DNA of 64,000 nucleotides, from NCBI RefSeq assembly GCF_950023065.1, contig NC_088677.1:89863469-89927468 (forward strand), written 5' to 3'. A model generated the notes under the pieces. That model was not told the DNA's origin. It worked only from the letters and a program-made list of their open reading frames with translations, and ran no database searches. The position numbers were made by a program, and so were the translations under genes. Source of the DNA: Planococcus citri (taxonomy: Eukaryota; Arthropoda; Insecta; Hemiptera; Pseudococcidae). Shown here one piece after another: positions 25,050-37,290 of this stretch (positions are counted from its first letter, which is position 1; every line of letters begins with the position of its first letter).

Positions 25050-25995
25050 ACCCCTAAGGGGGTATTGTGACTATGATGCAACGGCCGCAGTTTCCGTGAC
25101 ATGATACAGCAGCTCCCTCCAACTGTTTCTGTTCGGGGTGCTCCTGACGCATGCTGGGAAGCTACGTCCAATGACCATCTGAATGGAGTCTGTCCATGTC
25201 GTGGGAGAGCATCCGCGCCCTCTTGTTCCCTCTACCTTACCTTAAATGAACAGGAACTCCATCACATCTGCCCTTGTGACATGCCCAAAGTATTTGAGGA
25301 TTCAGCTGACTACCACTGCTGACAACCTCTTCTGGGCACCAATTTCCTTCAGGACTAACACATTGGTCCTCTTCTTCATCCATGGGATCGAAAGCATTCT
25401 CCTCCAGCACCACATCTCGAGCTCATCAATTTTTTCTTTTATCTCCCTCGTGTACCATCCAGGTTTTTGACGTGTTCGAAAAAACTGAGAAAACCAGAGC
25501 GTTCACGAGCCTTATCTTCAGAGTCTTTTGCTCACTGCTGCATCTGTCCATATCTTCTTTAGGCGAGACATGGCGCTTCATGTGATTTGCGCTCTGCGTC
25601 TTATCTGGCTTCACTGCCTCTTTTGTTATCAATAATGGATCCCAGGTATAGAAATTGATTCACCACTTTGATTCACTCAATTTCCTGGATTTCAGGCGAG
25701 TTGTTCTCATGCCGATTCACAATCATGATGTTTGTCTTCGTTTTATTTATCTGCAAGCCATATTTTTGCGCTAACCTCTTCCAGACATTTCAGAAAACTA
25801 ATCATATTTTCGACACTTTAGGTGACCAGGGTTGTGTCGATCAGTGTAGAGAAGGTTTGACTGCCACTTGCCTGAGCCATTGTCATTGGCGCTTTCTGCT
25901 ATGATTAGCTGCAGCATCTCACAAATTATGTATTCTCCATATAGATTAAACAGGAGCGGGGATAGAATACAGCCTATGATCAGATCAAATTTTGG
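25050..25995 (-). pseudogene. Non-LTR retrotransposon (LINE) reverse-transcriptase fragment
   Basis: Read on the minus strand, the segment begins with the RT motif GCILSPLLFNLYGEYII (near 25985-25930). After several frameshifts it passes through LKIRLVNALVFSVF (about 25550-25490), then E.W..RRMLSIPW-like words and a tail ending NSWRELLYHVT (about 25130-25095). These are landmarks of the endonuclease/RT LINEs common in insects. The catalytic ADD box is absent, so an internal deletion is likely. Frameshifts and stops show it is dead. Confidence 0.75.
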
Positions 25996-26289
25996 TAAAT
26001 GACTTGTCCATACGGTCACATCTGACCAGAGATGGACCTCAGACTGCAGAAGATCTCAGCATAAAGCATTGGGTGTGTCCGGATCAAGCTGAAGACCTGG
26101 TTGGTCTGGATAATCATGTCTGACCGAGCATTAACGCTTTTTTTGTCAAGTTTTGATACCCCCCCCCCCCCCCCAAAAGTGAAATCCTATAAAAAATATG
26201 GTGGTTTTTGATCTAGACACCCCTAACTGTGGGGTGAGATTTCTAAAACAAACCTATACAAGAGTGTCATTTGAGTTTTCATAGCTTCC

Positions 26290-27103
26290 TTAAGGTAAAG
26301 TGGGGTAATTCCAATGGCAAAATTCAAAATTTTAGCAATTTCTCATTTTTTGGGTTTCCTGTACATTTTGGGGCAAAAATGATGAAACATAATTCCGATA
26401 ACGAGTTTTATAAGAAAAGTAATTCTCCTGGACTTCCTGGAGTAATTGCGAGCCAGTTATGTTGAAATATACCATTTATTGTATATGTACTTATTGTTAG
26501 GTTTTTATTTCATGTGAATTGAAATATTAAAACAAAAATTACAAAATTTTTACAAATATGCACTTTTGAGACATAATTTTTGAAAACTAGACTAACTAGA
26601 GAAAAAAGCCCCCTTTTGATGTTTTTCTTCAGATAATTTCAACCCCCCAAAAAAATACTACATCAAAACAGAGAAAAAAACATTTCAGGGTAATTTTGCT
26701 AGGGCTATCGGAATTACCCCGCGGTATGAAAAATGATCGACATGTTTAACAATTCAATACGACCAAAAAAATAATTATAAAAGAAAAATCAAAAGAGGTG
26801 CTGACACTTAACACATATCCATCAAATTTCAGCTTCTAAGCAGAATTTTTCAACAAGTTTTGAAGGATAAAACGAGTTTCAAAAATGCACTGTTTTTTGT
26901 GGCAAAGGTTTTGGGCATTCGGATTTTGAACACTGCACAGATTTGACAAAACGGAGCAGATGGACCATCCGATCATTAATGGGTGTAGGTTAGCACTAAA
27001 ACTACCTACTTTCTTCATCAGTTGTGCCAAAATGTGTCTTGCAACAAAGCTAAGGCTTGCTATCGGAATTACCGCATATCAGAATTACCTCACTTTACCT
27101 TAA
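26290..27103. mobile_element. TIR element of 0.8 kb bounded by TTAA
   Basis: The left end TTAAGGTAAAGTGGGGTAAT matches the inverted right end ATTACCTCACTTTACCTTAA. Subterminal GGTAATTCCGATAGC-like words recur, inverted, at about 26712 and 27062. If TTAA is the target duplication this fits piggyBac-type integration. If only TA is duplicated it fits Tc1/mariner. No transposase frame. Confidence 0.7.
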
Positions 27104-28375
27104 CCATTTTCGGCTCAATTCGAACCAAATTCTGTATCCAGCAAGAGGCTAAAAATTGTGAAGTCAAGAAATTTTGAGATTGCTCATCTTGACTCTCATA
27201 TCTGCTGCTGTAAAAAGGTTGAGAGAATATCGTGTTCAAAGCCTTGTGAAATAAAATGAGGTGTGTTCCTGCAGCCTGCACTAAATGATTGAACAAGAAC
27301 CCTGTTGGAAGAATGCTAGACAGAGATATAATTATGCTTCAGTTTCTTTATGACTGATACGAAACGGAGGAAAGGAGAAGGGATGCAGAGTCATTCACCA
27401 TTTCCAAAAGTGTGTATCATATTGATCTAACCAATGTTTATGGCCATTGCCGCAATACATGTATGTGTATTGTGTACATTGACAATTTTGCGAAATGGCT
27501 TATTCGCATGTAATGCGAGAATTGCCTCAATTTCCCTCTACCAACGTAGTGCTGAAATTTAACGAATTGCAATTTTTTGCGGCGAAAAGCGTAAGTAATG
27601 AAATATTGCGAGTTGGAAAATTGAAGGAAAGAAAAAAGAAAACAAAAGATAATCCCATTTCGTAGTTTCTATAAAGTCGCATTATTTTTCTTTTATTCGC
27701 ATTATTTTTCTTTTATACGCTATATTTCAAGTTAAAATGCGAACGTTGAGATAGCAACGTTAATAGCTCGTCTTAAAAGGATCTCTTAAAAAAAAAAAAA
27801 GTAGGGAAAAAAAGGGGTACTTTAATGGAAAAGTGAATAAACGTTAGTAAACGTAGTTACGAGATGCCACTCCACGTCTCTCCCATCATTGCCAAGTAAT
27901 AATGTGTGTGCATTGTGCGGCGTATCAGTGGTTAGCCGTTAGCTGGCTAGAAGCGTATTTCTGAATATGTGTTTATGACTGCAAAGAAAAAGCTACAGCG
28001 TACAGCCAAAGAATACGAGTACATACCGCGCATCGAAAACGAGGCTGTGGGTGCAAGTTGGGAGTTTGTTGTGGCATGTAACTTGCGCTGGGTGGTAAGA
28101 TGCGGCGGTCGTTAACATTGCTCAAACGCTTCTTCATTTTACCCCCACGCTTCGCAATAATGTAGTCTTGCTGTTGATAGAAAAATGCTCATCTTTGGGG
28201 TTTTATTTTCTATCACTCCTGTATTACGTAGATAGGTAAAGGTATACAAAGTAGCGTGCAAATTAATGTAGACGATAGCACTACCACAATACCGCTTACA
28301 ATTTTGAAAAAAAAATATTGCGGGTGAAAGACCCATCCTTCAAGAGAATTTTGATTTGTGTGAACCAAAAAAAAA
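27104..28375. other. Mostly unique sequence, no gene seen
   Basis: A 23-bp unit (CGCATTATTTTTCTTTTAT) is duplicated in tandem at about 27677-27722. Nothing else is supported. Confidence 0.4.
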
Positions 28376-28379
28376 GTAG

Positions 28380-28960
28380 AAAAAATTCAAGAATTTGACG
28401 GAAAAAATGAAATTTAACAGAAGAACTTTGAAGCAATTTTGTAAAAAAAAAAACCAGGACTGTTCAGGCAGGCAAGGCAAAAATCAGTGCTTTCTTAACG
28501 TTCGGCAAAAAAAAGAATAAATTTCTTAGCAATTTTGGCAAAAATTACGACCTTTGGGATATTTTTTCAAAAAATCATTCCAATAGAATTTTGACAAAAA
28601 AGTTACAAATTTTCGTCAACTTGCTAAAAATTTGACACACTTTGATAATTTTGATAAAAAACAGGATTAACTGGATTTTTTGGGAAATCTTGGCAAGAAC
28701 AACGCAGTTTCGCAATTTGCAAAAATTGATCCCTTTTGTCAATTTCACCATAAATGGACACCTTTTGACAATTTTGACAAAAATTGCAATTTTTTAACAA
28801 TTGTGCAAAATGGCCATTTATTGATTAATTTGCCAAAAATTAACGCTTTTTGACTCCAACCCCCCCCCCCCAAAAAAAAAGAAGAGAAAAATTATACTTT
28901 TTGACGGCTTTTCCAAAAATTGATACTTTATGCGGAATACTAAAAGACTAAAAATTCTCT
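28380..28960 (-). repeat. Degenerate AT-rich tandem array, inverted orientation
   Basis: TTTGACAATTTTGACAAAAATTG and TTGCCAAAAATTAACGCTTTTTGAC words are the reverse complement of the arrays at 15350 and elsewhere. A poly-C run followed by poly-A lies at 28860-28880. Confidence 0.5.
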
Positions 28961-29521
28961 TATGTTTACTTCAGCGAGCTTTTGGAATTTTTTTTTTTAT
29001 TCAAACACATCAAAATTGTCTTGAAAGACGGCGCTTTCACCCTTAATAATTTTTTTTCAGAATTGTGAGCAGTATTGTTGTAGCGAGGTTTTGAGAAACA
29101 GTGTACGAGTAATGTCGCGATTCTGCTATCGGTTACATTAATTTACACGCTACTATATATCAGCGATTTTAATTACTGACAGAGTTAGTACTCCCAGGAA
29201 GGTTATTTTTAAGACAAAACTTACAGAGGGGAATATTGGTTGATGTTGATACCTTAGGTTATCGAACACTGAGCACGACCATGAACCGGACTCGGGCCAT
29301 TATTTTCAGCCCACTAAGAAACCCTTTTCTTAACGGCTCATGACCTTTGATCAGCTCCTGTAAAAACATTCGTATACTTCGTAACATAATGCTATTGTTA
29401 ATTACGTCTTACACCTTTCAACATAATTTCAATAATTGTAGGGTATCAAATTTATTTATATTGACATTATTTTGTTTCTTATTTTAGTGATATTAACAAG
29501 TTGGCATTCTCTTTGTTGCAG

Positions 29522-29665
29522 GCAGTTACCAATGAATGATGATAAAATGAAACGTTCGACGGCGTTGTACGCGATCAAGTGTGGCAGTGTCGTGACTATG
29601 GTTAGTTTCAGTTCCATAAGGACGGTGTCCTGTTGAGATTAGCAATCGTAAAGACGAAGAGAACG
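29522..29665 (+). promoter_or_regulatory. Candidate 5' untranslated part of the first PLEKHH exon, with upstream ORFs
   Basis: A good 3' splice site (TTCTCTTTGTTGCAG, ending 29521) precedes this segment, so an untranslated exon further upstream is likely. An upstream ORF of 34 codons starts at ATG 29532 and ends at TGA 29634-29636, 29 nt before the main ATG. A second, minimal uORF starts at 29536 (four codons plus stop). The main frame has a stop at 29603-29605, which makes 29666 the first usable in-frame ATG. Confidence 0.5.
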
Positions 29666-29980
29666 ATGGATAGCGACGATTATCGCCGCCATTCGCATTC
29701 CGGTGGTTCTTCGCCTCCAGATCCTCTGGCTCGGTTATCGGATTACGCTCAGGAGTCGTCTTGTTCGTCTTGGAGCTCGTCGGATGAATCGTTATCGTAC
29801 CACGCGGCATCTCTGCAGTTACAACCATCGCCATCGCCACCACCACCGTCAACAGGCTCCAGTGGGGGCTGCTTCTCGTACCCAGAAACGAATTGGCAGC
29901 AGCGGTACACGCATTTGCAGGCAGAAATGTCCAGATATCGCAGACAGGCCAATCGTACGCAGAACATGCTGCAACAAAAG
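29666..29980 (+). CDS. PLEKHH: First coding exon (1a) of a PLEKHH1/PLEKHH2 (MAX-1-like) homologue, partial gene
   Basis: The exon encodes 105 residues and ends in phase 0 at AAAAG|gtgagt. Residues 1-75 are low-complexity, rich in Ser and Pro. Residues 76-105 contain WQQRYTHLQAEMSRYRRQA and end NMLQQK. This matches the family's N-terminal coiled-coil pattern: Trp-Gln-x-Arg, a Leu, then Arg-Phe/Tyr-Arg-x-Gln-Ala and Leu-Leu-x-x-Lys. PLEKHH proteins follow this coiled coil with PH, MyTH4 and FERM domains; nematode MAX-1 acts in motor-axon guidance. Those domains would lie beyond the window. The ATG at 29666 has A at -3 and G at +4. Identity rests on about 30 residues plus synteny with THADA, so it is likely but not certain. 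Confidence 0.7.
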
Positions 29981-30099
29981 GTGAGTACTACTCTGAGAGT
30001 TTACTGGTGTTGGATGGATGGGTACCTATTTAACGAGTACAGAATTGTAAACGAATTTGCTACGTTGTTGTGTTTTTGCATTTTGATGCATTCGATATC

Positions 30100-31370
30100 C
30101 GAAAATTCCCATTATTTTTAAACTTTGCCAGACAGACGCAGAATGAAAAAGTTTTGTCGAAGGGAGAAAAAATGGTAGGGGAAAAACACGGAGCAAAAGC
30201 CATTATTTGCAGGCGTTAGGCGCTTATTTACGTTGAGATTTCGGCGAGTGACGAAGACGAGACACAGTAGCAAGCTGTGTGATGAGGTAAGAAGGAAGAC
30301 GTGTGCGGATTATTGCATCTTATCGATATACCATAATAGGAGGTTACCTGCGGATAAGCTTGCATTGCGCAGCGTGTAAACATGGTTGTTGGTCGAATTT
30401 CACTTCACCTAAAAAGCAAAGTAATCAGCTGCAGTCCAATCGGCAAAAAGTGCTCAATTGAATGCATTTTTTCGCACTAAAAAATTGAGTTGGCTTTTGG
30501 TATACCTATACCTACACAAGTACAAATTTAAGAAAGTTGTTCAATGAAGCACTAGTAGGGGACTGTGTGATTTTTGTGCAAATTTAGCCCAAAAATGCTT
30601 AAAATCTATATCTATAGCATGAAGGAGCTCATTCCACGCCCATTTAATCAAAGTTGGCAAAAAAATGTCTTGCTCGATTGGGCGCAATCGATTATTTTTA
30701 AAGTCGTGCCGCCCCCTCCCCAATTTCGAGTAAAAATGGACTATTGTAGAATTATTCAAAAATGACCTCGCGATCTATCAAAATAAGTACGTTGAAATTT
30801 CTGAAGTAATTCAAATATTTCGACGAGGATGTTTTTTGAGCATTCTTGAAGAATTTTGAGTCCTGAACAGGGGCACGATTTTGGGAATTTTTGAAAAAAT
30901 TGTCGAAAAACTTGTCAAAATGGGTTAAAATTTTGATGATTCGGATGACGATTCGAGTTTTCGCGATGTTTTTTGCAGATTTTCAAGAATTTAGGTGAAA
31001 TGTCGTCGGTTTTAGGTAATTTTGGGTGCTTTCTAGGGGTTATAATTTCAATTATAACATCTTTTAACGATGCGTTCTGTCAAGTTCTCAATAAAATTCA
31101 ACAATTTTTTTAAAAAAATTTCGTCAGTTTTTTTGTGACTTTCAATGATTTTAATGTAGGACGCCAGAAAAAAATTTCAAAATGAAAAAGCAAGATAGTT
31201 TTCAAGCACTTAACGACTTCTGGGGTGGATGGGAGGAGGAGGTGTTAATTTTACTAGCCAATTATTCGTTTTTTAAATGTTTTTGCAAATTTCAAGATTT
31301 TTTCGGAGGGGTGTCATTTTCGATTACGATACTGGTTTTTTTTTGTGTTTTCACGATATTTTCATATGGT
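30100..31370 (+). other. PLEKHH intron 1, proximal part
   Basis: No further exon seen. 30780-31010 contains ATTTCGACGAGGATGTTTTTTGAGCATT..CAAAATGGGTTAAAATTT words, a single relative of the roughly 130-bp repeats at 34738-35290. Confidence 0.45.
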
Positions 31371-31373
31371 TTA

Positions 31374-33442
31374 TAGTCCGGCATATGACAATAGGAGTAA
31401 TTGCAACCCCCCACCCCCCCCCCCCCCCGCCGATCCTCCGGGACAACTTTTCTCTTAAAGGGGACATCCTAAGGAACATTTCAAAGCAAAGTTGCCAAAA
31501 AAAAAGTTGGCCTTACTTACAAAATGGCGGCCATTTTGATTGACAGGTCAGCCGAAATCGCAGATTTTGCGTTTTAACATAGGACTTGCACGAACTTTTT
31601 CAAACTTTACAAAGGTAGATCGAAAGATCATGCAAAAAATTATCACCTGTCAAAATTTAAAGTGCTAAAGTGCGTTTTTCGATTTTTGGTGAATTTTTGA
31701 AAATCGAACTTAGGCCAAAAATGAGGGAAAAAATCAAAATTTCACTAAATTGACCAAGAAAGCTGAAATTTGGGATATACCCTATTTTCGACATGCCAAA
31801 TCGATTGGAAACGGTTTCGACCCGTTTTGAGCAGTTCTGGAGCCTCCAGCAGATTTTTGAAACTCGAAATTCCCACAATATTTCATCAAATTGGAGTTGT
31901 AAAGCTAAAATTTATTCTAAAAACTAATTTCAATACGCTACGAAGTACTGCAGGTGAATTTCAAGTCGTTTTAGATCCTCCAGCAACTTTTTGAAAATTC
32001 CTGAAGCCTCCAGTAGATTTTTGAAACTTTAAATTTTCACAAAATTTCATCAAATAGAGATGGAAAGCTGAAATTTACTCTACACTCCAATTTTAACACC
32101 CTTCTGAAGACAACTTCAGGTGGGTTCAAGTAATTTCAGGGCCTCCAGTGATTTTTTGAAAATTACTGGAGCCTCCAGCAGATTTTTGAAACTTTAAATT
32201 TTCACAAAATTTCATCAAATGGAGATGGAAAGCTGAAATTTACTCTACACTCCAATTTTAACACCCTCTGAAGACGACTTCAGGTGGGTTCAAGTCATTT
32301 TAGGGCCTCCAGTGACTTTTTTGAAAATTACTGGAGCCTCCAGTAAATTTTTGAAACTTAAAATTTCCCCAAAATTTCACCAAACTAAGATGGAGAGTCA
32401 AAATTCATTCTGCAAACTAATTTCAATGCGCTACGAAGTTGACTGCTGGTAAATTTCAAGTCGTTTTGGAGCCTCCAGCGGCTTTTTGAAAGGTTGTAGG
32501 ACGTTTTTTTGTAAAATTGAAATTTCCTAAAAGTAGCTGGAAGCTTCAAAACCATTTGAAACCACCATGTAGTCTGCGAAGTAAATTTCAGCTTGCCAAC
32601 TCTATTTGATAAATTATTGTTGGGGAAATTTCAAGTTTCAAAAATCTACTGCAGGCACCAGTAATTTTCAAAAAAGTCACTGGAGGCCCTAAAATGACTT
32701 GAACCCACCTGAAGTCGTCTTCAGAATGGTGTTAAAATTGGAGTGTAGAGTAAATTTCAGCTTTCCATCTCTATTTGATGAAATTTTGTGAAAATTTAAA
32801 GTTTCAATAATCTGCTCGAGGCTTCAGGAATTTTCAAAAAGTTGCTGGAGGATCCAAAACGACTTTAAATTCACCTGCAGTACTTCGTAGCGTATTGAAA
32901 TTAGTTTTTAGAATAAATTTTAGCTGTGCAACTCCAATTTGATGAAATTTTGTGGGAATTTCGAGTTTCAAAATTCTGCTGGAGGCTCCAGAACTTCTCA
33001 AAACGGGTCGAAACCGTTTCCAATCGATTTGGCATGTCGAAAATAGGGTATATCCCAAATTTCAGCTTTCTTGGTCAATTTAGTGAAATTTTGATTTTTT
33101 CCCTCATTTTTGGCCTAAGTTCGATTTTCAAAAATTCACCAAAAATCGAAAAACGCACTGTAGCACTTGAAATTTTGACAGGTGATAAATTTTTGCATGA
33201 TCTTTCGATCTACCTTTGTAAAGTTTGAAAAAGTTCGTGCAAGTCCTATGTTAAAACGCAAAATCTGCGATTTCGGCTGACCTGTCAATCAAAATGGCCG
33301 CCATTTTGTAAGTAAGGCCAACTTTTTTTGGCAAGTTTGCTTTGAAATGTTCCTTAGGATGTCGCCTTTAAGAAAAAAGTTGTCCCGTAGGATCGGCGGG
33401 GGGGGCGGGGCGCAATTACTCCTATTGTCATATGCCGGACTA
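31374..33442. mobile_element. Complete palindromic (foldback) element, copy B, 2.07 kb, TTA target duplication
   Basis: The left end TAGTCCGGCATATGACAATA and the exact inverse TATTGTCATATGCCGGACTA at the right are flanked by TTA at 31371-31373 and 33443-33445. Just inside each end is a poly-C or poly-G run. The arms (about 1 kb each, meeting near 32,408) pair along nearly their whole length: for instance GGGATATACCCTATTTTC at 31772 against its inverse near 33050, and CTCTACACTCCAATTTTAAC near 32077 against its inverse near 32735. About 140 bp is tandemly duplicated near the centre (32020-32340). There is no reading frame. The 3-bp TTA duplication is what PIF/Harbinger elements make, but the ends do not prove that class. 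Confidence 0.9.
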
Positions 33443-33445
33443 TTA

Positions 33446-34735
33446 GCTTTTCAGGATGTTCTACGCAACTTTCTGTGAATTCTACCAAATTTTGATGAAC
33501 TTGATACCCGAATTTTACTAGAATTTCATCAGTGTTTGGTAATTTGAAACAATTTTTCCAGAGAACAGCACTTATCTTTGAACCACTTCTCTTTCTTTAT
33601 CCGCAGTTTGCACGAACGTACAATGAAACAATTTCTAAAGCACGCGCTCAGTCGTATCATAAACGAGAAGGAAAATTATAAAAAAGAAAAGGCAAAAACG
33701 CTGGGTAATGGCGGATAAAAAATAGCCGCCAATAAAGTAAACGAATCGTGTGTCCAATAAAACAGCGTAGCAATTTCATCAAATAAGTTCATAAACGATA
33801 AACCCAGCAGCAGCAGATTGCCGCAACGTGTGCCGTCGCCGTCATATTTCGTCGGGTGAAATTTCATTTTTCCACTATGATTTATCTACGCGCGTACGTA
33901 TTCCGTTAGAAGAAAAATTTCCACACGGCTGAAAAAGCAAAGGAGCGAAAAAAAAAAGCAAAACGCACAAGATCGGAGTGGTAAAAATTTCTTTCAGCTC
34001 GGGCTCGGTGTATTTAGCAGGCAAATCTCGCCGGTATATGTCACGCCAGACTAGATAATGCGAAGGTTTTGGGCAGGGTTTTGTGCGCGGCGCGGCGTAA
34101 ACTTTTTTTCAAATCCGACGCGGGCGAGAAGGAATTCAGTCTCGGTATGTTCGGGAGAGAGGGAGGGTGTAATGCGTCGAAAATCCGACGTAATGATAGT
34201 ATTCAAAACAGGTAGATAAGGGTTAGAGGACGACGACGAAGAAGATGATGATGATGATGATGGCTCCCACGGGTCTCCGACCAAATCTGCGTTAGTGACT
34301 GAGAAACGAGAAAAATTCTCTGCGGCAGTTAAACGAGCAAGAGCAGTAGTACGTAGGTAGAAGCAGACCCTACCAACAATGCGTAGCTTAGGACTAAAGT
34401 TGAAAGTGAACATTCCGAAGAGAGGTAGGTGGCACATCTACCTACATACGCAAATATGCAGTATGTGTGCTCGTGCATAAGTACGTATATTGTACCTCAG
34501 TGTACGGGTAACTACCCTTAAATGTGCCATCATCGCGGCAGCTAGGCTAGAAAGTTGCAACTCGTTCACATAAATAGCCTTCTTCTCTCGTCTTCGGTTA
34601 TTTCCTATTCTATACGTTTCAAGTTTTTTTTTCCAGCGCATAGAATCGAGGAAAAGTAAAAATTTCTCAGCAGTCGGTCACACTACACAAGAGCCGAATT
34701 TTGTTTCCAATTCGATAGTCTTCATTATGCACAAT
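33446..34735. other. Unique intronic sequence with short microsatellite
   Basis: Less AT-rich and CpG-bearing. It has a GACGAC..GATGATGATGATGATGAT stretch at about 34229-34262. Open frames across it on the minus strand are poly-Ser artefacts. No exon supported. Confidence 0.4.
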
Positions 34736-34737
34736 GC

Positions 34738-35540
34738 GAGTAATTTTGCGAGAAATTCAAATACTTCGATGAAAATGTTTTTTCAGCATTTTTAAAGAAT
34801 TCTCAACCCAAAATTGAGTCATGATTGACGGGATTTTCAAAAAAGGTACATATCATGCACCCTTATTAAAATGGGTTAAAATTTCAGCAGAAAATTAAAA
34901 CTTTCCTCCAACATTTTTTTGAGCGGTTTTGAAAAATTTTCAACCCAATATTCCAGTTATGATTTACGGGATTTTCAAAAAAGGTGTCATGCGACAAATC
35001 AAAATGAGTCAAGATTTCAGAAGAAAATCCAAAATTTCCATTCAAAATTTTTTTTTCAAGAATTTTAAGCTCAAAACTATAATTGTCTTGAATTTCAAAA
35101 TTTTCAAACAAGGTGCCATGCGACAAATTGAAATTGGTTACCTACAGTTTTGGAAAAAAATTAGAAATTTCAAAAAATCTCTATCGGAATTTTTTGAGCA
35201 ATTTTGAAGAATTTGTAACCAAAAAATTGGCTCATGATTTTCAGGATTTCTGAAAAAGGTGTCAAGCAACCAATAAAATGGGTCGAAAATTCCAAAAATC
35301 GTGACTAATTTTAGGCTCAAAATTCTTTAAAACTGCTCAAACAAAGGTTTCTGGGAATTTTTTTAATTTTCTGCCGAAATTTTGACCCATTTTTATTGGT
35401 TGCTTTTTTTGAGATTATTTCGAAGTCTCAAAAATCGTGACTTAATGTTCAACCCGAAACTCTTCCAAGAACTTCGGAAAACATTTTCGTCAAGATATTT
35501 CAAATTCTCGCATTTGATGAAAATGATCGATTTTTTTTCC
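34738..35540. repeat. Four tandem units of about 130 bp followed by an inverted half
   Basis: Each unit runs TTTTGA[AG]CAATTTTGAAGAATT, CAACCCAAAA, CATGATTT..GGGATTTTCAAAAAAGGT and ATGCGACAAAT..AAAATGGGT. Starts are near 34775, 34915, 35040 and 35195. From 35300 the same words reappear inverted, for example GACCCATTTTTATTGGTTGC, so the block is partly palindromic. Confidence 0.65.
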
Positions 35541-36309
35541 AACCCTGTTAGAGACACCCCTTAAAGTATGTGTAAAGTTTTTCCTGGATTAACCTTTGTG
35601 TAGCTCACTATAGTCCTTATCTCATCTATTTATGTACTTTGAAACACGTTAGATTTAGAATAGCCCCTTCATTATTGTCGAAATAATTCTACCCGAATGC
35701 ACCTTGCCATGCCAGTAAGACGGACCATCGCATTTCTAAGCACACGTACAAGCTTTCAAGCACTCGCCTCATCGTCGTCGCGTCTCTATCAAATAAAAAG
35801 GTATTCGGCCATTCAAAGAGCGAAGAAAATCAAATTAAACCTCGGCCAAGCCCCCGATCGTCAATTATTTTTAAATTAGTTTTACAACGTGTTAGAAAAT
35901 TGCACTCACACAACCATCGATAAAGTTTTCCAATTTTCTTCTTCTAATTAAATAGAGTGCTGCAGCTGCAGCTTCTGCATTTTCCCATCACGTCGTCGTC
36001 GTCGTATTGGACGTTGGTGTTGGCTGCGCGGGTGCGACGCGACGACGACTCTGCTGTTGTAGTGTCTGATAAATTCCGGAGAAACTCGTTGGTGAAGATG
36101 TGGTTTACTTTGTTTCTTTGCCATAAACGGTTATTTACTTACTCAATGAAGATTACGTAGAGCTGCGAGACTGCCAGAGAATCGGGTTGATAGTTCAGAC
36201 ACCCCCCACCCCTACCCATAAAACCACAATATCTCGTGCTTGATAGTTTTCCCCATTTTTGAAGTATCTTACAGTTTGGAAAATATTCTTTCTGACTGCT
36301 GAAATTTCT

Positions 36310-37000
36310 GGAGAAAAAACCAAAAAATTATGTTTTCCTGCAAAATTGCCAAAAATGGCCCAGTTTATTTGTCAGAATCGTCAGAAAGTCTCATATTTGG
36401 CAAAAATTCCAGTTTCTTCATACGTATAGGCAGGCCTGTACATTGTCAAAAAAGTTCAATTTTTTGTCGAAATTTTCAAAAAGTCCGATTTGTTTCTAAA
36501 ACTAAATCACATTATGTGCTAAAATTGTGGAAAAGTTTTTTTTTTTTGGTAGAATTATCAGAAAGTCAATTTTTGAAACAATTTTCAAATAAAATCTTTG
36601 ATTTTTTACTTAGCTGTCTAAAAAGTCCTGTGTGTTGTTCCAAAATGACCAACAGAAGTCTTGCTTGAAAGGCATTGTTTTTTTTTTGTCAAAATTGTCA
36701 AAGAAGGCCTAATTTTTTTCAGAGTTGTCCAAAGATCTCTGTTTTGTCAAAGTTATCAAAAAGTCCTATTTTTATGCTAAAATCTCGACGAAAGATGTCA
36801 TTTTTTTCTTCAAAAAATATAAGAAAGTTTTATTTTTCCTCAAAGTTGAAATTCAAAAAGTGTCAACTTATTCTTTATGTCCTGTTTTTTGCCCCGAAAT
36901 TGCCAAATAAAAGTCCCATTATTTGCAAAAATTTTCAGAAAGCCCTATGTAAAAAGTCTCGTTTTTTCTATAATTGTCAGTTTTCAGGAAATTCAACACG
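36310..37000 (+). repeat. Degenerate AT-rich tandem array
   Basis: About 20 irregular units around GCCAAAATTGTCAAAAAGTCC, as at 15350-15900. Confidence 0.5.
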
Positions 37001-37084
37001 TAGTGAAAATAGTGGAATTTAGTAAAGAAGGTATTGAAAAAATTAAAAAATTCACTAAGTAATGCGTTCATTTTTTTTATTTTT

Positions 37085-37290
37085 TTTTTTATTTTAAGTA
37101 AATAATTTTTATTGAAATTAAAAAATACTTTGTTTACAAATTTAATTTCAATTTTTTTTTTGAAAATTTTCCTGTAAAAAATTGGATTTTAATTTTTTTT
37201 AGTGTGGGGGGAGGAGGGTCAAGTGGAGAGCTTTCTGAAAATTTGTCTAAAAAAAGGTAAAGAAAAAGGTTGTGATTTTTTTCAAAAAAA
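37085..37290 (+). repeat. Dispersed repeat, copy 1 of 3
   Basis: ATTGAAATTAAAAAATACTTTG ... GGGGGGAGGAGGGTCAAGTGGAGAG ... CTGAAAATTTG. The same order of words occurs at 38470-38690 on this strand and inverted at 62410-62620. Confidence 0.6.

Noticed and set aside
25101..25470. Plus-strand open frames with Cys residues
   Set aside because: They are antisense shadows of the LINE fragment on the minus strand.
34051..34437. 128-codon minus-strand frame with poly-Ser
   Set aside because: The Ser run is the translation of a GAT/GAC microsatellite; nothing else is recognisable.
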